From CAIYRG01 sp035577685 (GTDB taxonomy: Bacteria; Pseudomonadota; Alphaproteobacteria; Micropepsales; Micropepsaceae): a stretch of DNA of 8,828 nucleotides. The notes under the pieces are model-generated. The model saw only the letters and a list, made by a program, of their open reading frames with translations. It was not told the DNA's origin and searched no databases. Below are positions 1 to 7,016 of the stretch, in pieces. How positions within the stretch are numbered: the stretch's first letter is position 1; every line of letters begins with the position of its first letter. The DNA lies in assembly GCA_035577685.1 (NCBI GenBank), contig DATLVC010000014.1, forward strand, positions 1 to 8,828, given 5' to 3'. A program made the translations under genes and the position numbers.

Positions 1-636
1 CTCCTGCGGCTGATAGCAGACGTCCAGTTCGACACGATCTATCACGAGCATTTCTTCTATTTTTCGCTAGCCGCTATTGAACGCGTCTTCACAAAGCACG
101 GGCTGAAAGTGTTCGACGTCGAACAGCTTCCCACCCATGGCGGCTCGCTGCGCGTGTTTGCCGAACGCGCAGACAGCAAAACCCCGCGCCCGGCATCGGC
201 AAGACTGCATGCGCTGCGCGCGTTGGAACGCGATGCGGGCGTGCAGCGCTCCGATTATTATGATGGCTTCACGCGGCGTGTAACGGCGACCATCGCATCG
301 GTGCGGAATTTCCTCAAAGCCGCCCGTGCCGCCGGAAAGACCGTAGTGGCGTACGGCGCCGCCGCCAAAGGCAACACGCTGCTCAACGCGTGCGGCGCGA
401 GCGATACCGATATCGCCTATGCCGTCGACCGCAATCCGCACAAGCAGGGCCTGCTCCTTCCGGGCACGCATCTGCCGGTCTACGCTCCGGAGAGAATCGC
501 CGAGACGCGGCCCGACTACGTTCTGATCCTTCCGTGGAATTTGAAGGAGGAGATCGTGCAGCAGAACAAATTTATCGGGTCCTGGGGCGGCCAATTTGCG
601 GTTCCAGTTCCCGAACTTCAGGTGCTCGCGGCGTGA
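1..636 (+). CDS. Sugar C-methyltransferase, SAM-dependent (5'-truncated by window edge)
   Basis: This is the C-terminal 211 residues of a class I SAM-dependent methyltransferase; the Rossmann SAM-binding half lies upstream of the window. Frame 1 is open from base 1 to the TGA at 634-636. The visible part starts with a DTIYHEHFFYFSL segment, then DVEQLPTHGGSLRVF, and later VAYGAAAKGNTLLNACG and YVLILPWNLKEEI. These are hallmarks of the C-methyltransferase C-terminal domain family (TylC3, NovU, TcaB9 type). In TcaB9 the His/Glu of the HEH segment acts in deprotonation at C3 of a 4-keto sugar, and that segment is intact here. Inferred role: cytoplasmic C3-methylation of a nucleotide-linked 4-keto-6-deoxyhexose. 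Its stop overlaps the start of the 3,5-epimerase gene (GTGA), so the two are probably translationally coupled. The family is secure; the exact sugar is not. Confidence 0.88.
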   Translation, partial: LLRLIADVQFDTIYHEHFFYFSLAAIERVFTKHGLKVFDVEQLPTHGGSLRVFAERADSKTPRPASARLHALRALERDAGVQRSDYYDGFTRRVTATIASVRNFLKAARAAGKTVVAYGAAAKGNTLLNACGASDTDIAYAVDRNPHKQGLLLPGTHLPVYAPERIAETRPDYVLILPWNLKEEIVQQNKFIGSWGGQFAVPVPELQVLAA

Positions 637-1166
637 AGCTGACGCCCACCGGGGTTGCGGGCGCGTTCGCGATCGAGATCGAACCCCTTCGCGATGAGCG
701 TGGCTATTTCGCCCGTCTCTATTGTTTTGAGACCCTGCGCAAGAGCGGCGCGCAATTCGGTACGATCCGTCAGACCAGTATTTCCTTCAATGCAACACGC
801 GGCACGTTGCGCGGACTTCATTTCCAGGCCGAGCCGGCGCAGGAGGGAAAGATCGTCCGTGCCTCGCGAGGACGCATCTTTGACTGCATTGTCGATCTAC
901 GCCGTGACTCGCCCACGCATCGGCAATGGTTCGGCATCGAATTGGACGCAGCGGCGCAGAACGCGCTTCTGATACCTCCGGGTTGCGCTCATGGATTTCT
1001 CACGCTCGAAGACGATTGTGCCGTCGAATATATGATGGACGCCGATTACGTGCCGCAGCTCGCGCGCGGCTGCCGCTGGAACGATCCGGCATTCGGCATC
1101 GCGTGGCCGGCGGCGCCCGTCTCCATGAGTGAGCGCGACAGGACATGGCCGGACTACGCGCCATGA
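633..1166 (+). CDS. dTDP-4-dehydrorhamnose 3,5-epimerase family protein (RmlC-like cupin)
   Basis: A 177-residue cupin epimerase, close to the usual RmlC length of about 180. It would act on a nucleotide-bound 4-keto-6-deoxyhexose, inverting C3 and/or C5. The GTG at 633 is preferred: it overlaps the previous stop as GTGA, an AGGTG lies 8 bases upstream, and it gives the family N-terminus (MKLTPTGVAGAFAIEIEPL). Visible motifs are RGYF near residue 23, TLRGLHFQ with His63, Lys73, the PPGCAHGF segment with His120, Tyr133 in VEYMMDADY, and the closing RWNDPAFGIAWP. His63 and Tyr133 sit where the catalytic base and acid of RmlC are expected, so the enzyme looks active. It lies between a sugar C-methyltransferase and an SDR, so the substrate is more likely the branched (perhaps CDP-linked) sugar of this operon than plain dTDP-rhamnose. 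I therefore leave the gene symbol empty. Confidence 0.92.
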   Translation: MKLTPTGVAGAFAIEIEPLRDERGYFARLYCFETLRKSGAQFGTIRQTSISFNATRGTLRGLHFQAEPAQEGKIVRASRGRIFDCIVDLRRDSPTHRQWFGIELDAAAQNALLIPPGCAHGFLTLEDDCAVEYMMDADYVPQLARGCRWNDPAFGIAWPAAPVSMSERDRTWPDYAP

Positions 1167-2098
1167 GCAATAGCGGGCGCGCGGTTCTTCTCACCGGCGC
1201 TTCCGGATTTATCGGAACCCCGACCTTGGCGGCCCTGCGCGCCGCCGGATTTCGCGTCCACGCGGTCGCGCGGCAGCCACAGGCCGAAACGTCAGATGGC
1301 GTCACCTGGCACGCGGCAAATCTGTTGACTCCCGACGCGCGCCGTCACCTGATGGAGACGATACGCCCGACTCATCTGCTGCATCTGGCCTGGTATGTCG
1401 AGCATGGGAAATTCTGGACCGCACCGGAAAACGAGGTTTGGGTCGCGGCCAGTCTCGATCTTCTGAATCTGTTCGCGGCCCATGGCGGGCAGCGCGCGGT
1501 TCTGACCGGCTCTTGCGCGGAATATGATTGGACGCGTGGCAACGGCAGGCCCTTTCGCGAAACCGATCTATGCACTCCCGCAACCCCTTATGGCCGGGCG
1601 AAGCTTTCGCTGATGGAACAGGCAAGCGCGCTTGCGGCACGCACCGGATTCGCGTTCGCCTGGGCGCGGTTCTTTCTGATGTTTGGCTTCGGCGAGGATC
1701 CGCGCCGGCTGATCCCGTCCATGATCCGCGGCCTCATTGGGAACCAGGAAGTGGCACTGAGTTCGGGCCGGCAGATTCGCGATTTCACCGATACGCGCGA
1801 CATTGGGGCGGCACTTGCCGCGCTGCTTGACGCCGACACCGTAACCGGCGCGGTGAACGTCGCATCAGGCCAGGCCGTGACTCTGCGTGCAGTCGGCGCG
1901 ATGCTCGCCGAGATTTCTGGCAAGCCGGAGAGCCTGCTCCAATTCGGCAAGCTCGCCGACCGCGAAGGCGAGCCGCCTTCGCTCGTGGCCGACGTCGCGC
2001 GACTTGCCGGTGAGGCCGGCTTCAAACCCGTCGCCACGCTGGAACAACGGCTCGCCCAATGCCTCGATTGGCATCGAGCGGCCCTGCACCAGCCGTAA
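1163..2098 (+). CDS. NAD(P)-dependent epimerase/dehydratase (extended SDR, nucleotide-sugar type)
   Basis: A 311-residue extended short-chain dehydrogenase/reductase. The N-terminus carries the TGASGFIG dinucleotide-binding motif (residues 11-18). The catalytic set is a Ser in TGSCAEYDW (S117) and a YxxxK pair, Y143 and K147, in TPYGRAK. RQIRDFTDTRDIG near residues 213-225 is the usual substrate-proximal segment of sugar epimerases and reductases. The ATG at 1163 forms an ATGA overlap with the epimerase stop. An alternative in-frame ATG at 1145 has an AGGA only one base away and adds six unusual residues, so it is less likely. As the last of three coupled genes in a branched-sugar operon it probably does the final 4-keto reduction or another epimerisation. 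Motifs alone do not separate reductase from epimerase or dehydratase. A weak hairpin follows the stop. Confidence 0.9.
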   Translation: MSNSGRAVLLTGASGFIGTPTLAALRAAGFRVHAVARQPQAETSDGVTWHAANLLTPDARRHLMETIRPTHLLHLAWYVEHGKFWTAPENEVWVAASLDLLNLFAAHGGQRAVLTGSCAEYDWTRGNGRPFRETDLCTPATPYGRAKLSLMEQASALAARTGFAFAWARFFLMFGFGEDPRRLIPSMIRGLIGNQEVALSSGRQIRDFTDTRDIGAALAALLDADTVTGAVNVASGQAVTLRAVGAMLAEISGKPESLLQFGKLADREGEPPSLVADVARLAGEAGFKPVATLEQRLAQCLDWHRAALHQP

Positions 2099-2120
2099 GA
2101 CGCGGCGGCTTTATTCTTTG
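2091..2120 (+). terminator. Weak candidate terminator after the sugar operon
   Basis: AGCCG at 2091-2095 and CGGCT at 2106-2110 form a 5-bp stem around a 10-base loop. A T-rich run (2110-2119, interrupted by A and C) follows. The stem overlaps the SDR stop codon and lies in the 12-base gap between two convergent genes, where a terminator is expected. The stem is short and the U-tract imperfect, so this is only a suggestion. Confidence 0.3.
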
Positions 2121-2434
2121 TCGGCTTTGGCGGGAACTTGCCGGCGCTTGACGACGCCGCGGGATTCCAAATTCGCAACCGCATTGTGAAGCGCCGCATA
2201 GAGCTCCATGGCAGCTTCCAGCGGTACCACGACGCGGGCGCATACAAACCGGGCCGCCCCCGGCGCCTGGCGCACGGGACGGCGCGCTGCGAAGGTCAGG
2301 TGAAAATTCGGCCCGACGCCATAAAGGCCCAGGAAATCGTCCGCGAAGGTTTCCTTTACCGAAGCATCGTCCACCACCGGCGGCTTCTGGTTGGTCTTCT
2401 CGATCTTTTCGGTTTTTTCCGGTTTCGACGCCAT
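2111..2434 (-). CDS. Small DUF3467-like hypothetical protein
   Basis: A 107-residue soluble protein with no signal peptide or membrane segment. The first ~25 residues are a charged, Lys/Glu/Pro-rich tail (KPEKTEKIEKTNQKPP) that is probably disordered. The rest reads as one small domain: DDFLGLYGVGPNFHLTFAARRP, then ARFVCARVVVPLEAAMELYAALHNAVANLE. A hydrophobic strand ending in Pro, followed by a 'R-V-V-x-P-x-x-A-x-x-L-x-x-A-L' segment, resembles DUF3467 proteins, whose function is unknown. The start at 2434 is chosen because AGAGGGG lies 7 bases upstream of it; the ATG at 2440 is only one base from the same Shine-Dalgarno. It lies 61 bases downstream of the M23 peptidase gene on the same strand and is probably co-transcribed with it. 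The family call rests on pattern memory. Confidence 0.72.
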   Translation of the reverse strand: MASKPEKTEKIEKTNQKPPVVDDASVKETFADDFLGLYGVGPNFHLTFAARRPVRQAPGAARFVCARVVVPLEAAMELYAALHNAVANLESRGVVKRRQVPAKADKE

Positions 2435-2495
2435 GATCATGCCCCTCTTTTTTTAAAGCGCCGGACTGTCATCCAAATTGCCCGTGTCGCGCAAG

Positions 2496-3482
2496 TCATC
2501 GCAGGTCGAAATTGAATCTTCTGATTAACACGGTAACTTTTTCGCGTTTGACCTCGTACAGCGCTTCATAGCTGCCGCGCGGCCAGCTTGCGATGGTGCG
2601 CTTTTTCCCGATGTAAAGAAGCGATTGCGCCTTATTGCTGTCCAGCGGCGGCCTCTCGCTGCGTGCCAGGATGCCTTCCGGTCCCCGCACGGTCATGATC
2701 TGGACGTCCCCTTCCTTCAATCCGATCGGGCGGACATAGGCGATCATGTTGGGACTATCGTCGGCGGGAGCCGCTGACGCCGCCCGCCCCGATTCCACAT
2801 CGTCCATGGTGATGGGCGCGCCCGCGAATCCAGCATTGACCACGTCGGGCGAATGATAGGCGAGGGCCATCGCCGCCGACTTCGACCAGAGCGGCTCGCC
2901 GCCGCCACAGGCGCCCGCTTTGGAGTCGGGCGCGAAGGGATCAATCTTCTCCTTGTTGTAGCGCACGGAAAGATGCAGATGCGGAAACTCCGCTTCGCCC
3001 GACATGCCGACCTGTCCCAATACCGTACCAGCGCCAACGGACTGTCCTGATTTAACCCGCACCGAACCTTTGGCCATGTGACAGTATTGCGTCTCCCACC
3101 CGCCGGTATGGGCGATCACGACGCCATTACCGCATTCGCGCCCTTTGACGCTGGCGAGCCCCGCGATACGCACATTGACGTCCTCCATACCGTCACGCAC
3201 ACCCCGCACCACGCCCGCCGCCGCGGCCAGCACATCCACGCCCTTTTGCTGTTCGGCCATGGTGGGCACGCGCAAATCCGTTCCGTCATGGCCTTCATAG
3301 GTCATCGGACCGCAGCGATAATCTTTGGCGCCGGGCCCGGGATCGTGATCGAAATATTGCTGGATGAAGCAGTTCTCGCCGACCCGGCAGGCGAGCGGAA
3401 GCTCAAGCGCGATGGGACGTTCGGGCTGCGCCGGCGATGCCACCGCCGAACCCAGAAAAATCGGCACGGCGATCTTAAGCAT
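2496..3482 (-). CDS. Secreted M23-family metallopeptidase (LytM-like)
   Basis: A 328-residue exported protein. The N-terminus MLKIAVPIFLGSAVASPAQPE reads as a short signal peptide. The catalytic LAS-type domain follows: GHDGTD with H65 and D69 (HxxxD zinc motif), CGNGVVIAH and QYCHM (H135), and EFPHLHL with H168 and H170 (HxH). All expected zinc ligands and the catalytic His are present. The VKSGQSVGAGTVLGQVGMSG stretch is the usual turn-rich lead-in to HxH. Six Cys (32, 38, 57, 117, 134, 192) suit a disulfide-bonded periplasmic protein. About 130 residues follow the peptidase core and match nothing I recognise. Likely role: cleavage of peptidoglycan cross-bridges in the periplasm. An upstream in-frame ATG at 3569 would add 29 residues that hide the signal peptide, and it falls inside the candidate promoter, so I prefer 3482. 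Confidence 0.88.
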   Translation of the reverse strand: MLKIAVPIFLGSAVASPAQPERPIALELPLACRVGENCFIQQYFDHDPGPGAKDYRCGPMTYEGHDGTDLRVPTMAEQQKGVDVLAAAAGVVRGVRDGMEDVNVRIAGLASVKGRECGNGVVIAHTGGWETQYCHMAKGSVRVKSGQSVGAGTVLGQVGMSGEAEFPHLHLSVRYNKEKIDPFAPDSKAGACGGGEPLWSKSAAMALAYHSPDVVNAGFAGAPITMDDVESGRAASAAPADDSPNMIAYVRPIGLKEGDVQIMTVRGPEGILARSERPPLDSNKAQSLLYIGKKRTIASWPRGSYEALYEVKREKVTVLIRRFNFDLR

Positions 3483-3668
3483 TCCCCTGAACTTCACCGG
3501 CGCCCTCACAAGATCGGCATGACTTTCGCTGGAGTAGCCCTTATTAGACAATCCAGGTTGTGGGACCAAAGGTTAACATTCTCGAGGGGATTGGCGCATT
3601 CTACGGGAATGCCTCGTCGGCCTTGTGTCTTTGAATGCGGGCAGCGCCATGTTGGGGGACTTAAATCC
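3483..3668. other. Divergent intergenic region between M23 peptidase and tolC-like genes
   Basis: These 186 bases separate two divergently transcribed genes and must hold signals for both. On the minus side there is the TTGGTC-17-TAATAA candidate. On the plus side the only -35-like box I find is TTAACA (3573-3578), with a poor CATTCT 18 bases on. A 6-bp inverted repeat, GCATTC/GAATGC around a TACGG loop (3596-3612), lies just after it, and GAATGC recurs near 3635. GGGGGA, 9 bases before the ATG at 3669, is a good ribosome binding site. Confidence 0.5.
3541..3569 (-). promoter_or_regulatory. Candidate promoter for the M23 peptidase gene
   Basis: Read on the minus strand, TTGGTC (3569-3564) is followed after exactly 17 bases by TAATAA (3546-3541), resembling sigma-70 -35 and -10 boxes. 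Transcription would start about 50 bases before the ATG at 3482. The -35 match is modest, so this is a suggestion from spacing and position. Confidence 0.35.
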
Positions 3669-5045
3669 ATGAGCCGTTTGCGTGATCTTTTGCTTGCCTC
3701 GGTGCTTGTGCCGATCGTTTTCTCTTATCCCCTTCCGGCCGAAGCCCTGTCGTTGAAGGAAGCGCTGGCCACCGCCTACGCGACCAATCCCCAAATCGAG
3801 GCGGCCCGGGCAAATTTGCGCGCAACCGACGAGGAAGTCGCCAAGGCGAATGCCGGCTGGCGTCCCAGCCTCAGCGTGAATGGCACGGAAGGCTACCAGG
3901 ACATCACCACCGACCAGCCCGCCCATTCGAATGTGGACCGCAACGAGCTGACCGGCACCGCGACACTTACCGAACCGCTCTTTCGCGGCGGCCGAACAGT
4001 GGCGGAGATCCGTCATGCCAAAGCGTTGGTGCGTGCAGCCCAGGCGCAGCTCACCAATGCGGAGCAGACCGTCCTCCTCGATGCGGTGACGGCCTACATG
4101 GACGTGGTCCGCGATACCGGCACGCTCGAATACCGGCGCAGCAACGTCCAGGTCCTGCAAGATCAGCTGAATGCGAGCAACACGCAGCTGGCTGCGGGCG
4201 CCATCACCCAGACCGACGTGCAACAAACCGAAGCACGGCTTGCCGTTGCCCGTGCCGGCCTCTCGGTTGCCGAAGGACAACTCGCCACCAGCCGGGCGCG
4301 GTTCGAGCGTGCGATCGGCCGGCCCGCCGAGATGCTGGAGACGACGCCGTCTCTGCCCTCCCTGCCCGGCACGCTGGAGGAAGCCGTCAATCGTGCGGTC
4401 ATCAACGCGCCCGCGCTGATCGCGGCGCAGGAGAATTCCCGTGCCGCGGATTACGCCGTCGATGCCGCCACCAGCTCGCTGCTGCCGCAGGTATCGTTAC
4501 AGCTGCAATATCAATACGCAAAGAACTCGACCATCCTTGGCCAGTTGGTGAACCCCGGCGTCACCCAGCGCGCGGCGTCAGCCTTTGTGCAGGTGACGGT
4601 GCCGCTCTATCAGGGTGGCGCGGAATATGCCGGCGTTCGGCAAGCCAAGGAGCAACGCAGCCAATCGCTCGCCAATATTGCCGATGTCGATCGCCAGGTC
4701 CGGGAAAGCACGCAGACCGCCTGGGGTACGTTCAACGCGGCGCAGGCCTCCATCGCGTCCAACGAAATGGCGGTCGTCGCCAATCAGGGCGCGGTGATGG
4801 GCGTCATTCAGGAGCAGCGCGCCGGGGAGCGTTCCATCCTCGATATTCTGAACGCGCAGCAAGAATTGCTTTCGGGCCAGATCGGCCTGGTCAACGCCCA
4901 GCATGACGCGACCGTAGCCGCCTACCAATTGCTGGCTGCCAGCGGACAGCTCACCGCCCGTGCCATGGCGTTGGACGTCAAGCTTTACGACCCACAAAAC
5001 CATTATAACAGCGACGCTTCGGCCTGGATCGGCCTCGGGCCATAA
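3669..5045 (+). CDS. TolC-family outer membrane channel protein of a type I secretion system
   Basis: A 458-residue TolC-type protein, the outer-membrane and periplasmic tunnel of a type I exporter. It has a signal peptide (MSRLRDLLLASVLVPIVFS..., likely cleaved after PAEA at residue 26). Two homologous halves follow, as expected for two OEP domains, each with long heptad-like helical stretches. The duplicated strand-turn LFRGG (104-108) / LYQGG (313-317) marks equivalent points of the halves. GERSILDILNAQQELL (386-401) is the typical second-half motif, and the tail LYDPQNHYNSDASAWIG matches alphaproteobacterial TolC proteins. GGGGGA lies 9 bases before the ATG at 3669. The frame is open far upstream, but that stretch is antisense to the peptidase gene and lacks a signal peptide. 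The exporter and adaptor genes follow after 180 bases, so it probably serves them. As a TolC it could also serve drug-efflux pumps. Confidence 0.93.
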   Translation: MSRLRDLLLASVLVPIVFSYPLPAEALSLKEALATAYATNPQIEAARANLRATDEEVAKANAGWRPSLSVNGTEGYQDITTDQPAHSNVDRNELTGTATLTEPLFRGGRTVAEIRHAKALVRAAQAQLTNAEQTVLLDAVTAYMDVVRDTGTLEYRRSNVQVLQDQLNASNTQLAAGAITQTDVQQTEARLAVARAGLSVAEGQLATSRARFERAIGRPAEMLETTPSLPSLPGTLEEAVNRAVINAPALIAAQENSRAADYAVDAATSSLLPQVSLQLQYQYAKNSTILGQLVNPGVTQRAASAFVQVTVPLYQGGAEYAGVRQAKEQRSQSLANIADVDRQVRESTQTAWGTFNAAQASIASNEMAVVANQGAVMGVIQEQRAGERSILDILNAQQELLSGQIGLVNAQHDATVAAYQLLAASGQLTARAMALDVKLYDPQNHYNSDASAWIGLGP

Positions 5046-5085
5046 AACGCGTGGGCGGGGACGCAAGATTGAATTAAGTATTAAT

Positions 5086-5095
5086 CGGTATACCG
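5086..5095. repeat. Perfect 10-bp palindrome CGGTATACCG
   Basis: CGGTATACCG equals its own reverse complement and overlaps the first TTAATCGG box. It is operator-like in size and place. No known regulator site is recognised. Confidence 0.4.
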
Positions 5096-5102
5096 CATGT
5101 TA

Positions 5103-5139
5103 ATCGGCCATGATTATCAGTCGGTCATCATTGGCCGAT
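5103..5139. repeat. Long imperfect inverted repeat
   Basis: ATCGGCCATGAT (5103-5114) is the inverse of ATCATTGGCCGAT (5127-5139) apart from one unpaired base, around a 12-base centre. Outside it, TT at 5100-5101 and AA at 5141-5142 also pair after one mismatch. As RNA it would form a stable hairpin with no T-run after it, so it is not a classic terminator. As DNA it could be a dimeric-regulator operator. A nested TAATC-N6-GATTA inverted repeat (5101-5116) shares its left arm. Confidence 0.5.
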
Positions 5140-5172
5140 AAATCGGAAGCCTGATCAATTCGGTCCGACGCG

Positions 5173-5201
5173 TTGACCAGGCAAAGACGCAATAATATGA
5201 G
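5173..5201 (+). promoter_or_regulatory. Candidate promoter of the exporter-adaptor operon
   Basis: TTGACC (5173-5178), a good -35 match, is followed after 17 bases by TATGAG (5196-5201), a four-of-six match to the -10 box. Transcription would begin around 5208, giving a leader of about 18 bases that still includes the GGAGG Shine-Dalgarno. Spacing and place fit, but there is no direct proof. Confidence 0.45.
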
Positions 5202-5215
5202 TTTTTTGCGCGAGC

Positions 5216-5220
5216 GGAGG
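5216..5220 (+). promoter_or_regulatory. Shine-Dalgarno GGAGG that decides the TTG start
   Basis: GGAGG lies 5 bases before the TTG at 5226. The frame is closed by TAA at 5193-5195. No ATG or GTG occurs in frame until codon 38, inside the first membrane helix. The TTG is therefore the only workable start. Confidence 0.75.
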
Positions 5221-5225
5221 CGAGT

Positions 5226-7016
5226 TTGGCTGGCTTTGGGAATCTGGGGCGTCCAGCAGCGAGGCCCGACCCGGTAAGGGAAGCCTTCGCTGCCAACGCG
5301 CGGCTGCTGTCTTCCATTTTCGGCTTCAGTGCCGCGATGAGCCTGCTCACGCTCACCACCTCCTTTTACATGCTGGAAGTTTACGACCGCGTTCTGACCA
5401 GCCGCAGCCAGGAAACCCTGATCCTTCTGACCGCAATCGCCGTGGGCGCCCTGGCGATCATGGGCATGCTGGATTCTTTGCGGCTGCGGATCCTGACGCG
5501 GATCGGCATGCGGATCGGCGATGCCCTTGCCGCGCGCACGTTACGCGCGATGGTCGCTGTCAATTCGCAGACCGGCAGCATGTCCGCGCGTTCGGGCCTG
5601 CGCGATATCGACACCATCCGCAATTTCGTGGGCAGCCAGAGTTTCGCAACCCTGATCGACATGCCGTTCGCGATCGTTTTGATGGTGGTGCTGTATTTCC
5701 TGCACCCCTTCTATCTTCTGATCGTGCTCGGCGGCGGCGCGATCCTGGTCGGGCTGACCGTTCTCAACAACCGGGTGTCGGGCCGGATCACCGCGGATTC
5801 GATCGGCCAATCCATGCGGGCGCATAATTTCGCTGAAGACGGGCTTCGCAATGCCGATGTGCTGGAAGGCATGGGCATGTCGTCCACCTTCGTCGACCGC
5901 TGGCGCAGGCAATGGGTCGGCGCCATGCGGACGAATTCTCGCGCATCGGACCGTGAGGCGCGCATTTCGGCGACCTCCAAAGCAGTGCGCCTTCTTATCC
6001 AGGTCGCGCTCATGGCAACGGGGGCAATCCTGATCCTGGATTTCAAGGCAACCGGTGGCGTGATGCTGGGCGCGACCATCATCGGCTCGCGCGCGCTTCA
6101 GCCGATCGAGCAGGCGATCGGCATGTGGAAGAATATCATCGCCGTTCGGCTCGCCCGTGTGCGACTCTCCGAACTCCTGCTCAACGCGCCCAAACGCGAA
6201 GAAGGCATGGCGCTGCCTGCGCCCACCGGCCAAATCCAGGCCAACAGCGTCCATTACGTCCCCCAGGGCGCGCGCAAACCGATCCTCACCAATATCAATT
6301 TCGAATTGGCCGCCGGCGAAGCGATGGGGGTCATTGGCCCGTCGGCTTCGGGCAAATCGACGCTCGCCCGGCTTCTGGTCGGCGCCTGGCCGCCATCGGC
6401 CGGCGTGGTCCGTCTGGACGGAGCGAACATCTATGCCTGGCCGCGCAAGGAGCTGTCGCATTACATCGGTTATCTGCCGCAGGACGTGGAGCTCTTCACC
6501 GGCACGATACGCGACAACATTGCGCGCATGGGTGATGGCGACCCCGCGGCGGTCGTCCGCGCAGCCGAGCTTGCCCATGCGCATCAGATGATCCTTGCCC
6601 TTCCCAAGGGCTACGACACCGAAATCGGCGAGAATGGCTATCGCCTGTCGGCGGGCCAAAGCCAGCGCGTCGGTCTGGCGCGCGCGCTTTTCGGCGACCC
6701 GAGACTGGTGGTTCTGGACGAGCCCAATTCCAACCTCGACGGGCCCGGCGAAGAGGCGCTCATTCAAACGATCGCCTCGCTGAAGGCGCTGAACGTCACC
6801 GTCATCGTCATCGCCCACCGGCCGAGCGTCCTCGCCGATATGGACAAGATGCTCGTGCTTCAGGCCAACGGCACGGTGGCGGCTTTCGGCAGCAAAGCCG
6901 AAGTCCTGGCGCAATATTCCCGGGCGCCCACAGCGCGTCCGCAAGGCCCCAATGTGGTGCCCTTGGCGACGGCTCACGGGAGCGCGGTAGAACCCACGGG
7001 GAGTGCAGGCTCGTGA
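5226..7016 (+). CDS. Type I secretion ABC transporter, permease/ATPase (PrtD-type)
   Basis: A 596-residue inner-membrane exporter with fused membrane and ATPase domains. Only about 30 residues precede the first helix, so it lacks the C39 or C39-like domain of HlyB-type exporters and belongs with PrtD, AprD and RsaD. Approximate membrane helices are 32-50, 64-84, 146-160, 162-181, 256-271 and 274-290. The ATPase half has Walker A GPSASGKST (371-379), Q-loop Gln419 in YLPQDVELF, signature LSAGQSQR (474-481), Walker B VVLDEP (495-500) and H-loop His531. All catalytic residues are present. The signature has Ala for the usual second Gly, which I take as tolerated variation. A ~40-residue Pro/Ala/Gly-rich tail follows. 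It starts at TTG, and its stop overlaps the adaptor start (GTGA). It would drive ATP-powered one-step export of a protein with a C-terminal uncleaved signal. Confidence 0.95.
   Translation: MAGFGNLGRPAARPDPVREAFAANARLLSSIFGFSAAMSLLTLTTSFYMLEVYDRVLTSRSQETLILLTAIAVGALAIMGMLDSLRLRILTRIGMRIGDALAARTLRAMVAVNSQTGSMSARSGLRDIDTIRNFVGSQSFATLIDMPFAIVLMVVLYFLHPFYLLIVLGGGAILVGLTVLNNRVSGRITADSIGQSMRAHNFAEDGLRNADVLEGMGMSSTFVDRWRRQWVGAMRTNSRASDREARISATSKAVRLLIQVALMATGAILILDFKATGGVMLGATIIGSRALQPIEQAIGMWKNIIAVRLARVRLSELLLNAPKREEGMALPAPTGQIQANSVHYVPQGARKPILTNINFELAAGEAMGVIGPSASGKSTLARLLVGAWPPSAGVVRLDGANIYAWPRKELSHYIGYLPQDVELFTGTIRDNIARMGDGDPAAVVRAAELAHAHQMILALPKGYDTEIGENGYRLSAGQSQRVGLARALFGDPRLVVLDEPNSNLDGPGEEALIQTIASLKALNVTVIVIAHRPSVLADMDKMLVLQANGTVAAFGSKAEVLAQYSRAPTARPQGPNVVPLATAHGSAVEPTGSAGS

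Larger units (their letters stand above)
5081..5163 (+). repeat. Five quasi-periodic NNAATCGG-like boxes
   Basis: TTAATCGG occurs exactly twice (5081-5088 and 5100-5107). Looser relatives end at 5124 (CAGTCGG), 5146 (AAATCGG) and 5163 (AATTCGG). The TCGG cores begin at 5085, 5104, 5121, 5143 and 5160, so the steps are 19, 17, 22 and 17 bases, near two helical turns. The array ends 9 bases before the candidate -35 box, which would suit activator or repressor sites. The two exact copies are certain; the looser ones could be chance. Confidence 0.45.
5046..5225 (+). promoter_or_regulatory. AT-richer regulatory gap upstream of the exporter operon
   Basis: These 180 bases between the channel gene and the ABC gene are clearly less GC-rich than the flanking genes. 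They hold palindromes, repeated TCGG-ending boxes and a candidate promoter, listed separately. No strong intrinsic terminator for the channel gene is visible, so read-through from it remains possible alongside a local promoter. I see no convincing small ORF here. Confidence 0.6.

Noticed and set aside
67..594. 175-codon minus-strand open frame
   Set aside because: It is antisense to the well-conserved C-methyltransferase.
1588..2247. 219-codon minus-strand open frame
   Set aside because: It spans the SDR gene and the end of the small DUF3467-like gene, and its Ser/Ala/Arg-rich product is typical of a shadow frame.
3078..3668. Open plus-strand frame extending the TolC-like gene ~197 codons upstream
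   Set aside because: It is antisense to the M23 peptidase, lacks a signal peptide and reads as low-similarity Arg/His-rich sequence. The ATG at 3669 has a good ribosome site and a signal peptide.
5103..5142. Inverted repeat as intrinsic terminator of the TolC-like gene
   Set aside because: No T-tract follows the stem and it starts almost 60 bases after the stop, so an operator-type role is more likely.
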